In this document: positions 9,060 through 20,303 of the stretch, piece after piece | How the letters are laid out: every line of letters starts with the position of its first letter | Numbering within the stretch: the first letter of the stretch is position 1 | NCBI GenBank assembly: GCA_014529385.2 | Contig: CM043967.1 | Coordinates: forward strand, 79,817,278 to 79,877,277 | Source of the DNA: Adiantum capillus-veneris | Lineage: Eukaryota; Streptophyta; Polypodiopsida; Polypodiales; Pteridaceae | DNA: 60,000 bases | Direction: 5' to 3' | Notes under the pieces: model-generated | The model's input: only the letters and a program-made list of their open reading frames with translations | Told to the model about the DNA's origin: nothing | The model's database searches: none | Made by a program: the position numbers and the translations under genes

Positions 9060-12000
9060 TCTCTCTCGCTCTCTGTTCGTAGACAAGCCGATAGGGCATG
9101 GCCGTGGGAAGGAGTGCTCCACAGGCGGGGAAGGCGGGAAGAGAAGCTCCGACGTGTGCAGGCCCGCTTACAAACGATAGAGCCGATGGGACTCGATAAC
9201 GCCGTGTGCAAGGCTGCTTGCGTCGAGGGAGGAAGATGGTCGACCTGCGTGAAACCGGGCTGTGTTAGGCTTGTCGAGTTCGCCATGGTCCAAGGAGGAC
9301 GGTTCGTCATAGGAGCCTGGCTCCAAATGGCCCTCAGCGTGCGTCCTCTCAGGTTTCCTCCCTGCGCAGTCGACAGCTTCCTGCCATCGCCAGGTTCGAT
9401 TTTTTTTTTCTTTTTTCTTTTTTCCCACTATTGGGCGCCCTAGGGTGCCCATGGGCCACCCAAGCGGCCTGTCACATGATCATAATCGCCATACAACAAC
9501 CGCAAGGGAAATCTGCAGCAAGCATCATACAACAACCGCATGGCCAAGGCATTCGCAAGGGAAACCTGTAGCCAAAGATCGTGCATGCATTGGTTGTATG
9601 ATTTTCTCGACATCAAATATAGTCGGTATGGCACGGCTTGCAACTTTGCCATGCAAAGGGAATCGGCCCAAACGTCGCTTCTTAAAGCGACGAACATGCA
9701 AAGGTAATCGACCCAAACAATCGCTTCTCAAAGCGACGAACAATTATCCACGAAGGCAACCAACCAGGCACGGCTTGGCAAATTATCGGAGGTTGAAGTC
9801 ATTGGAAAACGCAATTTTCATGATTCACCATGATTCCAAGATAATCATCAATGGATATTCGACAACAGAGGTATGGCTTGTCTGTGATCATTACCGATTT
9901 TCTGCTTGACGACCAAGGTTGAACACAGACGGGGTAACTCGGTCTCGACTTTGAGTATAGACACAAGGTAATAATATCCGATTACGGTATTCGGCAAGGC
10001 CAAACAGTAAGTATAATTTCAAGTAACTGTCTACCATCAAAAACATTTCAAGAGCAAGGCTCCCTATAGCGACACATCAATAAACCGATTTGTGTCTTAC
10101 AGATTTTTGATCTCTCCTCGTTGTGCTATCTCGAGACGGAGGAAAGCAAGATTTCTGGGAGCACGGCTCCATGCATTGGATGCATACTCATTTCCAAGCC
10201 ATTGCGGCTTGCTAGGGAGCAGGCAATATAGATACATAAGCATCGTCGAAAAAACATTGTCATCCACAACTAGGAGCTGAATGCAATGTTGAACACCATA
10301 TGAATTTTCACAATGCCAACTTCTCAAGCAAAGGTTGCTTTGAACAAGAAGTATTGGACAATCACTGACATTTGATAGCTCAGTTGTAGATGATATCTTT
10401 CTCACTATCGGGCAATGTGATGACTCTCAATCAGTAGAAAAATTTGGCAAAGCCGTTTCCCTATGACATTTTAATGAGGTCAATCTTTTTGTGCTCGGAC
10501 ATATGTGTGTCACCAAGAGCATCTGTTAGCTATGAGCACGCAGGTTACATTCTTGTCTCATCCATTTGATGAACTTATGTGAAGCAAGGCTTCTATTTAT
10601 GCATCTTTCATTGCGACTTCCCACTTAGGCCTATGCTATGAGCATACAAACTTGGGATGGACTTGGCATTATGCTTGCAGGTTATTTCATTACGTGACAA
10701 AGGGGCGTATATGATAAATGGAACGTATATGTACATACGATAGGTCCCACTCGTGCAGCAGATATGGCTATGCACCATTTTTAAGCAAGCTTTTTTCCAT
10801 GGAATCTCGGGACAACTAGTTAACAGAACCGACCAGGTTAGTCAATTTTACGTTCTTTTTATTTTTCCATGTTTACATCTTTGATTGGAAACTACCGCTT
10901 TTGTGCAAAGCAATGTGCTTTGACAATTTTACATGAATCACAGCTTCTCCCTTGTGCCAATGTACTACCCAATGACTTGGCATCAAGGGCAGTGGCACAC
11001 AAGTTTGAAAAAACTAGCAAAATTGGGAATATCACCTTAGCGAATCCGTACCAGTTTATACTGTGCAAGGCACTGATGGTTTTGGTTCTCACGTTTGAGG
11101 CCATCACTTTTTCCAAGGGCTTAAAATTATGTATGCACGGCATGCTAGCTAGGTGGATTCAATTCTACCGCCTCATGAAACACGCTTCCGCTATAACACC
11201 AACATTTTGTCAAGGACAAGATCAGTTTTGGATTATTTACCATGCTTGTTGGTTGCTATCAACACACAGCACTACTAAAAGGAATCTAAAATTTGGACTT
11301 CATTCCTAGGCAAAGTTCCGTCATTCTCATACAATCACGACCCCTGCACGGTAGGTAGGTCAAGATGTGTTTGTGTTTTTTACCCTCTCTTGGTGAGAGA
11401 GTCATGCCAAAAAACTGTGGAATGCTTATAGGATAAGCTACAAGTCAGGCGTAAGATGCGTAACACAGAGATTGGGCACACACTCTAGAAATTTAAGGAA
11501 AGTTCCTTAGCCCAGCATGCTCTTCTCATTAGGAAAGTTTGGACTCAGAAATGGGCGTTGTAAGAATTGTTGATGTGGCATAGCTTTCAAAAAGTGGGGA
11601 TCGGTAAATTTTTTGCAAATAAGATCCAAACTTGTCGGAGGTTGGATATTTAGAATCTACTCTTCAAATACTATCTATTGATATATAGCATGCATGTATC
11701 GGACATTGCCTTCATGTAGATCTAGAAAAAGGTGATTTTAGATTACCGTAACGGTAACAAAACCTGGCTGATTGAAAAAAAAAGGCATAACTTTCATAGA
11801 AGTCATCCAAACTTTTCGGACCTTGGCTCTTTAGAATCCATTTTTCAAGAACTCTCCAATGATAGGTCATATCATGGGGTTCTAAGCAATATTTAAAGGG
11901 GTCTACCGGGTTGCTTTCTTTTGTACAACTTTAATGATGTGGCACTCTTAAAAGGCCCAAAAATGAGTTCAAAATTTTTCTAATGTACCTCTCTTTCTTT

Positions 12001-13548
12001 TTTCTCTCTAAGAATAATGAAAACTTTCTAAGAAGCTTTTGATACATGTTTCGCTGGTGAATCAGCGTGAGCCAAGGTGCTCTAACGCTCAGCTAGAAAT
12101 TGGGCAATATGCCTTCCAAATTAGTCTTCATCGGTTCAACGATTGAACACTAATTGCCATGATGGCTATGAGCCACACATGCTGGCTAAGGTCCATTGTT
12201 AAATATAGGGTAAGACCCAATTGTTGGTATTCCTTGGATGATTGTTCTCAAGATCGAACAGCTCTACCCAATGGAGTACACATTAACATTAATGGACAAG
12301 CAAGAGTCTTGTCATTACGGATGTTTAGAGTGTCATTTTTGCACTACATGTTTCTAGTGCAACGCTCAAGTTGAGTTTTGTTACTCTTGCACTTACATCA
12401 GCTGATCTATACCATGGAGTCTAGAGTCAGCAAACAGTTGAGATAGCATGACTGTTGATACGAGCTGGGCATCTCACTTGTGTGGATTTCTTGCTCTCTC
12501 TATAGCACTCTGAGTAACTATGGCATCCCAGTTTTGGGGTACGACCCTGCGGGTGCTTACTAAATCATCCCATGGTCATGGACGATCACAGTTTGATCTT
12601 TGCCCGTTATACTTTCAAGGAAAGAATTCCGCAATCTACCACGCGGTAGCGAAAAAATTCAACTTTTTAAGTTGATTCTCATCATTCTATACACGGTTAA
12701 CTAGGTTGCGTACCGTTACCTGCTAGATGCGTAGTTCTACAGGTCTTACCAAGGCGTTTGACTATGTAGCTTCTACCCAACGGGTTTGGATTGCGAAGGC
12801 AACACCCAGGGTTTCTAGTGCAATGTTGCTTGTTTTTTCACACGTGGACGACGTGTTCCTCTGTATTTGAATACGAATAAGTGAACATTCAGTTCAATCT
12901 CCAGGTACGCATCTATTGATTTGGTGTTATTCCAGTATTTAGTACACATTGCTTGTTTTTTTTTCAAGTTGTTTAAATATGCTTGAATATTTCAGGGCCA
13001 TGCCAAGGGCAAGTCAAAATAAGTATTTTGGGCCGTAGTGTCCAAAGTACATATGCTGTTATGAATCCACTTGTAGGATTCGATTTGGCACATGTTGTCA
13101 CATGGGATACAACATGGTCTAGGGACTCAAGGAGTTCGGTTTAGCCAGTGTGGAGCAAAGAATGAGGGTCCCTCTCACTCTTGTCACAAGTGTTTAGAGT
13201 TACCTCCATACACAAGTACATCTTGTACTTGAAGGATGTTTTTTTTTTAAAACACATCTTTACATGACACATATTCCACATGTGGAGAATATGAGTCTCT
13301 GGACTGACACTGGCGCCATTATTTCAATTATGTGTCACGACAAAGTCCCTAGGTGCTGGTCACATCTGTTTTATAGACCATTTTCAGCACAACATATCAG
13401 GAGCAATTTCAGTGGAAAAAAATTGTCGGATACTTAGCATGACTTGTTCACGTACAAGTACTACTAAACAACATTACAGATGGTTGTCTATACATATAGC
13501 AAGGCTATAAGTTGTTGATGAAAAATTTTCATTGTCTGTACCTAGAAG
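9060..13548. other. Unassigned sequence between E1 and E2
   Basis: About 4.5 kb without a protein I recognise. The first 400 bp are GC-rich, with overlapping open frames on both strands but no motif. A pyrimidine tract lies at about 9398-9424, and a near-palindrome GGGCGCCCTAGGGTGCCC just after it. ACAACAACCGCA occurs twice near 9492 and 9529. Beyond 10 kb the sequence is AT-rich and stop-rich; the longest frame (10869-11309) has no domain. It probably holds old element debris. Confidence 0.5.
9651..9741 (+). repeat. Tandem pair of 45/46-bp units with a hairpin
   Basis: Units at 9651-9695 and 9696-9741 both start ATGCAAAGG and end AAGCGACGAAC. Each holds TCGCTT-NNNN-AAGCGA, a 6-bp stem with a 4-nt loop. 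Only two copies. Confidence 0.75.
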
Positions 13549-13553
13549 TGATC

Positions 13554-13780
13554 TGTTACCATATACATGTGGTAGTGATGTGTGTGAACACACTAGGACC
13601 GCTGGGGCATTTTTTCCCTCTTTAGGAGGTTTTTTCCCCTGTGCATTGTATATACGCCCATCACTCTAGGGCTATCTATCTTTCCATTGCACACTAAGTA
13701 ACACACTCTCTATAGTGTGCCTTGAGCTTCCTTCATCTTCTCCAAGCTGTGTGTGTTTCTCTGCAACCCTAATTCCAACA
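13554..13780 (+). repeat. E2 5' LTR
   Basis: 227 bp, TGTTACC...CCAACA. It contains two T/C-rich blocks (GCATTTTTTCCC, GGTTTTTTCCCC) and TATATA at 13649-13654. Same length as the copy at 18503. Confidence 0.96.
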
Positions 13781-13782
13781 AT

Positions 13783-13794
13783 TGGTATCAGAGC
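13783..13794 (+). other. E2 primer binding site (initiator tRNA-Met)
   Basis: TGGTATCAGAGC, the standard initiator-Met primer site, lies 2 bp after the LTR. Confidence 0.95.
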
Positions 13795-14215
13795 AGGTCA
13801 CGTCCTCCCGGGCTTAGTCGCCAGCTGCTCCAGCACACGCCTGCTCACTTTCTCCGATTTCAGTGAGCTTTGGCGAGCGTTCGCAGGTCGACAAAAATTT
13901 TGGGTAAGCTCGAAGAGCTTGGTCTACTCAGAATTTTGATTTGGGCTCATTTCGGCCTCCGTTTCCGCTACAGGAAGTACTGCACAAGCTATTTCGTCAT
14001 TTTGTGCAAAATTTCTGTCAGTACCGTTTTCTGCATAACAGGTGCCTTATAGTCTTCTACTATTTGTGCTATATAGCACAGGTTGTTCCCGCTCCATTTC
14101 TCCTATTTTCGGACAGTTTTCACATCAGGTCAGCATTTACCATGGCTGACAACAACAACACAGATGTGTTCAAGATGTTTGCTGTTGAGGACAGGTTGGA
14201 TGGGGACAACTACCC

Positions 14216-17200
14216 ATGTGGGCTTATATGATGCAACATGTTCTTGTGTCAAAGGGTGTCTGGAACACTGTGCACGGCATTGATGTACGTCCTAGTTCTG
14301 AGGATGTAGGCGATGTTGAGGATGTTGCAGGTCTTGCTGCAAGGATTGCAACTGTTAGAGTTGTTTTGCCTACGGCAGAACAAGCTCGTTGGGATGTTAA
14401 GGATGCGCAGGCTCATGCATTGATTGCGTTGTCTGTGAAGCGCACCATTGTTCCTCACATCCGTTCAGCAAAATCTGCAAAACAGGCTTGGGATATTTTA
14501 GCAGGTCTTTATGCAAGCCGCAATGAGGCTAAAATTGCTTTGCTGCGTAAAGAGCTGGAGTCGAAGATTATGCATGAGGAAGATGATATGGACACTTTCC
14601 TTGCTAGTGTCAAGGATATCAATGAGCAGCTTATTTCTGCAGGTGAAGTCATTTCAGACAGTTCCCTTGTGCAGACTGTTCTTGATGCCTTACCAGATTC
14701 CTACCAGACTTTTGCTAGTACTTGGAGACTGATGACCCAAGGAAATCCTGAAGTTGTCAAGTTTGATGCATTATACACATTGCTGTTGCAAGAGTCACTT
14801 TCCAGAAAAAACAGGACTAGGCAGCATGCAGTTGAACATGCTTTTATTGCTTCTCAAAGAAAGGGTGGTAACAACAATGCATCCACTTCTTATGGTTCTA
14901 CTGCGAGTGGCAAAAATTATGTTCCTAATGCTTCTGCTGGCAGTACTTCGTCTGGAAATTCTGGTGATAAGGGCAAAAAGAAGATGCGTTGCCATTATTG
15001 TAAAGCCAATGATCACTTGATCAAGTCGTGTCCTAATTTGAAGGCCAAAGAGGCTAAGAAGAAAGAGGGTGGTTCCACTGCAAATGCTGGTTCCACTACA
15101 AATGCAGCCATTGTTGAGTCTTCTGTGAAAGGAGACTGTGTTGCTGATGTTGATGCAGAGTGGGCTTTTAGCGCAGAGTGCACTTACAATCCTGTTGTCC
15201 ATGATGCATGCTTGTCAGTTGCTGCAGATTCACATGTGTGGTATTTCGATAGTGGTGCTACAAAGCACATTACCTCACATCGTGAATTGTTTACCTCTCT
15301 CGAGTCTGTCCCTCATGGGAATTCAGTCACTTGTGCCAACAATGCCTCTTATCCAGTTCAGGGATTTGGAAAGATTGTGCTTACTGCTGCTAATGGCAGT
15401 TCTTTCACACTTGTTGATGCACTTTATGTACCTGGGATCAAGAAGAATCTCTTATCTGTATCCGCACTTGCTAGACTTGGACTTGTAGTCAAATTTGTGG
15501 ATGACAGATGTACAGTTCATGATCTCAGTTTTGGTGATGAAATTGTTGCATCTGGGCTTTTGTGCCGTGGGCTGTATAAGCTCACTTTGTATGACAAGTG
15601 TGGAAAAAACTTTGCAAATGCTGTTGCAGATTCAAGGGCTATTTCAGATGCAAAACTTTGGCATGCACGTTTTGGTCATCTGAATTTTTCCAGTTTGCTG
15701 CGTTTGCAGAAATCTGACATGGTTGCTTCTTTGCCACCTCTTGAAGCACCTGTCAAACATGTTTGTGAAGGCTGTATTTTGGGTAAGATGCAGCGTTCTA
15801 AGTTTCCAAAGGATGGTTCAGCTCGGGCCACATGCAGGTTGCAGCTTGTGCATAGTGATGTTTGTGGGCCCATGCAAACTCCGTCCTTGGGCAATTACCT
15901 GTACTCTATGACTTTCATTGATGATTACTCCAAGCATGCATGGGTATTTCCGCTTAAAGCGAAGTCTGAAGTTTTTATGTGCTTCAAACAATTTCTTGCT
16001 ATGGCTGAAAATGTCTCGAAATGTACTATGGGCACCCTCCGTTCCGATCGAGGGGGGGAGTATATGTCTCATGAATTTAATGCATTTCTAGCTAGTCGTG
16101 GGATAAAACACCAATGTACAGTGCCTTATACACCTCAGCAAAATGGTGTTGCTGAGAGGAAAAATAGGTCACTTATGGAAATGGCACGATGTATGGTCAA
16201 AAGTCAAGCTTTACCGCATTCTTTTTGGCTTGAGGCCATTATGTGTGCCACTTATGTACTTAACAGGTGTCCTACGAAAGCTTTGCAGTCTATTACTCCA
16301 TATGAAGCATGGCATGATAGAAAGCCTTCTATTGAGCACATGCGTGTTTTTGGCTGTTTGGCATATGCTTTGGTGCCACAAGTGCAGTGCAGAAAATTGG
16401 ATGATAAGGCTGTCAAATGTATTTTTGTTGGTTATAGTGCTGAAAGCAAAGGTTACAGGTTGTATCATCCGCAAACAAAACGTATTCTGGTTTCTCCGGA
16501 TGTAGTGTTTGTGGAAGATTCTATTCAGCCCTTGCTGTCATGTACTAGAGACAGTAATGTAAGCTCACAGGACATTTATGACACTTTGTTGCCTCTTTTC
16601 AGTGGTGGAAATATGAATGTAAGTTCCGATGAGGCAAATGTACAGCCTATGGGGGTTTCTGAAAATGTTTTAGATCAGCCTATTACTGATGCAGATGTAC
16701 ATGATGTACTTGATGAGGAAAGGGCTGAAAATGAGCAAGCTAGAGGTATGCCAAAATGGCTGGTGCACACTTTGCGTGACAGTAAATTGGACGCACCTTT
16801 GTCTAGTCGTACTCGTTCAAGCTCTCGCCATGCATCTTATGCATCAGATTGTTATGCTTTGGATGTGTCTAGCTTACATGATGTTGAGGAGCCTCTGTCT
16901 TTTGATGAAGCACAGAATTCAAAAAATTGGATGGCTACCATGCAATCTGAATATGATGCACTTATAGAAAATGACACATGGACTTTATGTGATTTTCCTC
17001 CTGGCAAAAAGGCGATTGGTACGAAGTGGGTTTACAAGTTGAAACGCAAGCCGGATGGTGAGATTGATCGCCATAAGGCTCGACTTGTTGCAAAAGGTTA
17101 TGCACAGCAAAATGGCATAGATTATGAAGAGACTTTTGCTCCCACTTGTCGTATGACTACTGTGATTTTTCTATGTGCATTGGCAGCTCATTTTGGTTGG

Positions 17201-18427
17201 GATGTACATCAATCAGACATTGTTACTGCTTTCTTGAATGGTGACATATTTGAGGAAGTTTATGTAACGCAGCCTCGCGGTTTTGTCATAAAAGGACAAA
17301 AGGAAAAAGTGTGCAAATGTAACAAGGATTTGTATGGTTTGAAGCAATCTCCTCGTGCTTGGTATGAGAAAGCTGAAACTCATTTTGTCAAACAAGGCTT
17401 TCGTAACAGTTCAACAGAAAGCACATTGTATGTAAAGCGTGAGGGTGATGTATTTCTCATCGTGGTTCTTTATGTTGATGATTTGCTGACCACCGGACCA
17501 AATGAGAGACATATTGCTGAATTTAAGGCTGATTTGAATGCTACTTTCAAGATGAAAGATTTGGGGCTATTGCATCATTACTTGGGTATACAGTTTAAGC
17601 AGTGTGATGGTGGTATTGCCTTGTGTCAGAAAAGTTACATAGAGACATTGCTATGTAAGTTTGGACTTGAGGATTGCAAACCTATTGCCACACCCATGGA
17701 AACAGGTTTGAAGTTGAGTCTACATGATGCTAGTGATCCTGCTGATGTCACTCTTTACCAAACAGCTGTTGTCTGCCTCATTTATGTATGCAACACGAGG
17801 CCGGATATTCAGTTTGCAGTCTCACAGGTCATCAGATTTATGCATAGCCCAGGGTCTAACCATTGGCAGGCTGTCAAGAGGATTTTCCGCTACCTTAGTG
17901 GCACTTTACATCTTGGCTTGTTTTATCCCAAGGGGGGATCATTGCCGCCAGACTTACATGCTTTTTCGGACTCAGATTGGGCTGGTTGTTTTGACACGCG
18001 AGTGTCCACAAGTGGTCTTTGTTTCATGCTTGGCAGTTCATGTATATCATGGTTGAGCAAGAAGCAACCTACTGTGGCCACTTCGAGTTGTGAGGCTGAG
18101 TACAGGGTAGTCTTCACAGCTACGGTTGAGTGTGTATGGCTCAGACGCCTTATGGATGATTTGGGTGTTGGAGAGGACACTGCCAACACTATCTACACTG
18201 ACAGTCAGACCACATTGACAGTTGCGAGGAACCCAGTTTTTCATGCTCGCACAAAGCACATTGAGGTGCATTACCACTATGTCAGGGAGAGGCTCTCAGC
18301 AGGAGAGATCAGCTTGGCTTATGTGCCAACACAGGACAGCCTTGCAGATCTTTTCACAAAGGCATTGTCTCGTGAGAAGCTTGAAGCTTTCCGCAAAGCT
18401 TTGGGCTTACTCCCCTTTGTGGACTGA
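14216..18427 (+). CDS. E2 copia Gag-Pol polyprotein (N-terminal frame break)
   Basis: 1403 codons. Gag domain about residues 40-215; zinc knuckle CHYCKANDHLIKSC near 259; protease with DSGA near 345; pre-integrase and integrase from 481, with catalytic D near 546 (HSDVCGP), D near 610 (RSDRGGEY) and E near 646; reverse transcriptase from 905 with YVDD near 1086; RNase H with DSD near 1251, CEAEY near 1290 and TDSQ near 1327. The probable true start is the ATG at 14142, whose frame runs into TGA near 14229; a single-base loss near 14212 would explain the shift. Otherwise all catalytic residues I can identify are present. Domain order is that of Ty1/copia. Confidence 0.95.
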   Translation: MWAYMMQHVLVSKGVWNTVHGIDVRPSSEDVGDVEDVAGLAARIATVRVVLPTAEQARWDVKDAQAHALIALSVKRTIVPHIRSAKSAKQAWDILAGLYASRNEAKIALLRKELESKIMHEEDDMDTFLASVKDINEQLISAGEVISDSSLVQTVLDALPDSYQTFASTWRLMTQGNPEVVKFDALYTLLLQESLSRKNRTRQHAVEHAFIASQRKGGNNNASTSYGSTASGKNYVPNASAGSTSSGNSGDKGKKKMRCHYCKANDHLIKSCPNLKAKEAKKKEGGSTANAGSTTNAAIVESSVKGDCVADVDAEWAFSAECTYNPVVHDACLSVAADSHVWYFDSGATKHITSHRELFTSLESVPHGNSVTCANNASYPVQGFGKIVLTAANGSSFTLVDALYVPGIKKNLLSVSALARLGLVVKFVDDRCTVHDLSFGDEIVASGLLCRGLYKLTLYDKCGKNFANAVADSRAISDAKLWHARFGHLNFSSLLRLQKSDMVASLPPLEAPVKHVCEGCILGKMQRSKFPKDGSARATCRLQLVHSDVCGPMQTPSLGNYLYSMTFIDDYSKHAWVFPLKAKSEVFMCFKQFLAMAENVSKCTMGTLRSDRGGEYMSHEFNAFLASRGIKHQCTVPYTPQQNGVAERKNRSLMEMARCMVKSQALPHSFWLEAIMCATYVLNRCPTKALQSITPYEAWHDRKPSIEHMRVFGCLAYALVPQVQCRKLDDKAVKCIFVGYSAESKGYRLYHPQTKRILVSPDVVFVEDSIQPLLSCTRDSNVSSQDIYDTLLPLFSGGNMNVSSDEANVQPMGVSENVLDQPITDADVHDVLDEERAENEQARGMPKWLVHTLRDSKLDAPLSSRTRSSSRHASYASDCYALDVSSLHDVEEPLSFDEAQNSKNWMATMQSEYDALIENDTWTLCDFPPGKKAIGTKWVYKLKRKPDGEIDRHKARLVAKGYAQQNGIDYEETFAPTCRMTTVIFLCALAAHFGWDVHQSDIVTAFLNGDIFEEVYVTQPRGFVIKGQKEKVCKCNKDLYGLKQSPRAWYEKAETHFVKQGFRNSSTESTLYVKREGDVFLIVVLYVDDLLTTGPNERHIAEFKADLNATFKMKDLGLLHHYLGIQFKQCDGGIALCQKSYIETLLCKFGLEDCKPIATPMETGLKLSLHDASDPADVTLYQTAVVCLIYVCNTRPDIQFAVSQVIRFMHSPGSNHWQAVKRIFRYLSGTLHLGLFYPKGGSLPPDLHAFSDSDWAGCFDTRVSTSGLCFMLGSSCISWLSKKQPTVATSSCEAEYRVVFTATVECVWLRRLMDDLGVGEDTANTIYTDSQTTLTVARNPVFHARTKHIEVHYHYVRERLSAGEISLAYVPTQDSLADLFTKALSREKLEAFRKALGLLPFVD

Positions 18428-18492
18428 TCCTGTCCTCAGGGCATGGCACTTCCCTTTACTCATGTGCCAGCTCTCGTTCACCGCATCACTCC

Positions 18493-18500
18493 AGGGGGGA
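18493..18500 (+). other. E2 polypurine tract
   Basis: AGGGGGGA ends 2 bp before the 3' LTR, the plus-strand priming site. Confidence 0.85.
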
Positions 18501-18502
18501 TT

Positions 18503-18729
18503 TGTTACCATATACATGTGGTAGTGATGTGTGTGAACACACTAGGACCGTCGGGGCATTTTTTCCTTCTTTAGGAGGTTTTTTCCCCCGTGCATTGTAT
18601 ATACGCCCATCATTCTAGGTCTATCTATCTTTCCATTGCACACTAAGTAACACACTCTCTATAGTGTGCCTTGAGCTTCCTTCGTCTTCTCCAAGATGTG
18701 TGTGTTTCTCTGCAACCCTAATTCCAACA
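18503..18729 (+). repeat. E2 3' LTR
   Basis: 227 bp, same ends as 13554-13780, followed by the TSD TGATC. Confidence 0.96.
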
Positions 18730-18734
18730 TGATC

Positions 18735-19456
18735 AATGTTTCACCTTCTATTGTGATTCAGACATTTCAGCTAGATTTGCGAAAGATTGCAACTGAAAGT
18801 ATTTAGTTCAGAACTATTTACATTCCTTTTAATGTGTGCTAGGCGCACCACATTTTCCATAAGTATTGGCACAAATCACCATGGATATATAGGTTCGGAT
18901 CTATTTTTTGCTAAATGCATGCACAGTGGGTGTTATGGGACCTAGTGTTTAGCAAAGGATGATTTGGAACGGCATGTGTATTCATCAAGTCGTTGCTTAT
19001 GAAGCATTCTGCACTCAATGTGCATTCTCTCAATGAGTTTATTTTTCGGTCTACCAATCACCAATAGAGGTCATGGCTCGGTTTGGGTGCTTGTGGATTT
19101 CTCAAGCTAACCACGATGGTTATTCAGCCAATTGTTGATTCCTCAACAATGTGGTACGATATTGTGATCCCCGTTTACTTGCCATCTATAACGACTGCCT
19201 ATAAATCGTGGGGAGAACACACCTCCGTACTTATCCAAGGGGATATACAGATTACAAAGTGTAATCTTGTCTAAAGGATATGAAAGTGCGTACGTTAGCA
19301 CTAAGCGATCCAATTAGTAAGCATTTATTGCTCTTCTTGGAGTTTACTTACTATCACTTAATGCATGTTGCGACTTGGTAGTCTCTTCATGTATAAGTTG
19401 GGTTCTCAACCTTGACACTCGTTAGGGTGGGGTTGTTTACTGATGAAATTTGAGAA
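18735..19456. other. Unassigned sequence between E2 and E3
   Basis: About 720 bp of AT-rich, stop-rich sequence with no domain or structural repeat I recognise. It continues after E3 at 25174. Confidence 0.5.
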
Positions 19457-19461
19457 CAAGT

Positions 19462-20243
19462 TGTTAGAAAATAAGATGTAGCTAAATAGATTTTTGAGTA
19501 GATTACTTAATGGAGAGAGATAGATTTCACACACAAGAGATTATAGAGTAGAGAGAGAGAGAGAGTACACACGATATACGTGGTTCACCCAATGTGGGCT
19601 ACGTCCACGGGAAAGCAGCCACTCAATGGCTTTAGCACTTCAAAAGAAGAAGTAGTTTACAAAGGGATTAAACCCTTGATAGAGCTCCCGCCTGGCTTCA
19701 CTCTCACCACCTCACACTCACCTTGTTGCATCAACTTCACACTATGAAATGTGTGTAGAAATGGCCTCCTTTTATAGGCCAAAAGGGCTGCCCTCTCTTC
19801 TGAGAGACAGCCATGTGTAGCCGCCCTTGTGAGAATAAGTCCAAATCGGACCCTCCAATCCGCCCATGTGTGGCCGCCCTTGAGAAGACAAGTCCTCTTT
19901 TGAATTCGGCCACCGACCACCGGCCATTGACTTCCGACCACCGGCCATCGGCCATTGACTACCGGCCACCGGCCAACCGACCGGTTGTTTTCCGACCACT
20001 TTCTGACCGCCGTCCGACCATAATATTCCGGCGAAAAGGAATATTCCGGCGAGGGAAAAAAATCTCGGGGGCCTCCGCCCCCGAGGCCTCTAAAGTTGCC
20101 CCTGATTCTTGTCCGTGAAAATTTTGGTTTTCGGTGAGTGATTTTCCTTCATGTATGATGGCTTCTCCTCATAATGGTGGCCTTACAAATGTGCGCTTTT
20201 ACCACAGAAAATTACAAGGGTAAATCAGGCTCCATACTTAACA
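19462..20243 (-). repeat. E3 3' LTR (782 bp)
   Basis: Plus-strand TGTTAGAAAA...CTTAACA. It contains a short GA run (19551-19565), a TATA box on the minus strand (TATAAAA, about 19770-19776), and a GC-rich stretch (about 19905-19985) where CCACCGGCCAT-like units repeat imperfectly. Confidence 0.95.
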
Positions 20244-20254
20244 ATCTCCCACTT
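20244..20254 (-). other. E3 polypurine tract
   Basis: Minus strand AAGTGGGAGAT directly precedes the 3' LTR. Confidence 0.8.
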
Positions 20255-20303
20255 GGAGACTGATCTCCAAACCAAACCTGTGACTGCTTCCCATTATGGC
20301 TTC

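Larger units (their letters stand above)
13554..18729 (+). mobile_element. E2: near-intact Ty1/copia retrotransposon
   Basis: Two 227-bp LTRs (13554-13780, 18503-18729) with TGTTA...CAACA ends, initiator-Met primer site, polypurine tract, and a 1403-codon frame in copia order (gag, protease, integrase, RT, RNase H). TSD TGATC at 13549-13553 and 18730-18734 is perfect. I count about eight LTR differences. It is the best-preserved copia element here, with one visible break near the start of gag. Confidence 0.97.

Noticed and set aside
9021-9452. Overlapping GC-rich ORFs on both strands
   Set aside because: No motif; antisense open frames are expected in GC-rich sequence.
10869-11309. 146-codon ORF
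   Set aside because: No domain, no supporting context, composition like the surrounding stop-rich sequence.
19657-20118. ORFs inside the E3 LTR (again at 24557-25086)
   Set aside because: They lie across LTR and minisatellite sequence and change frame between the two LTRs.
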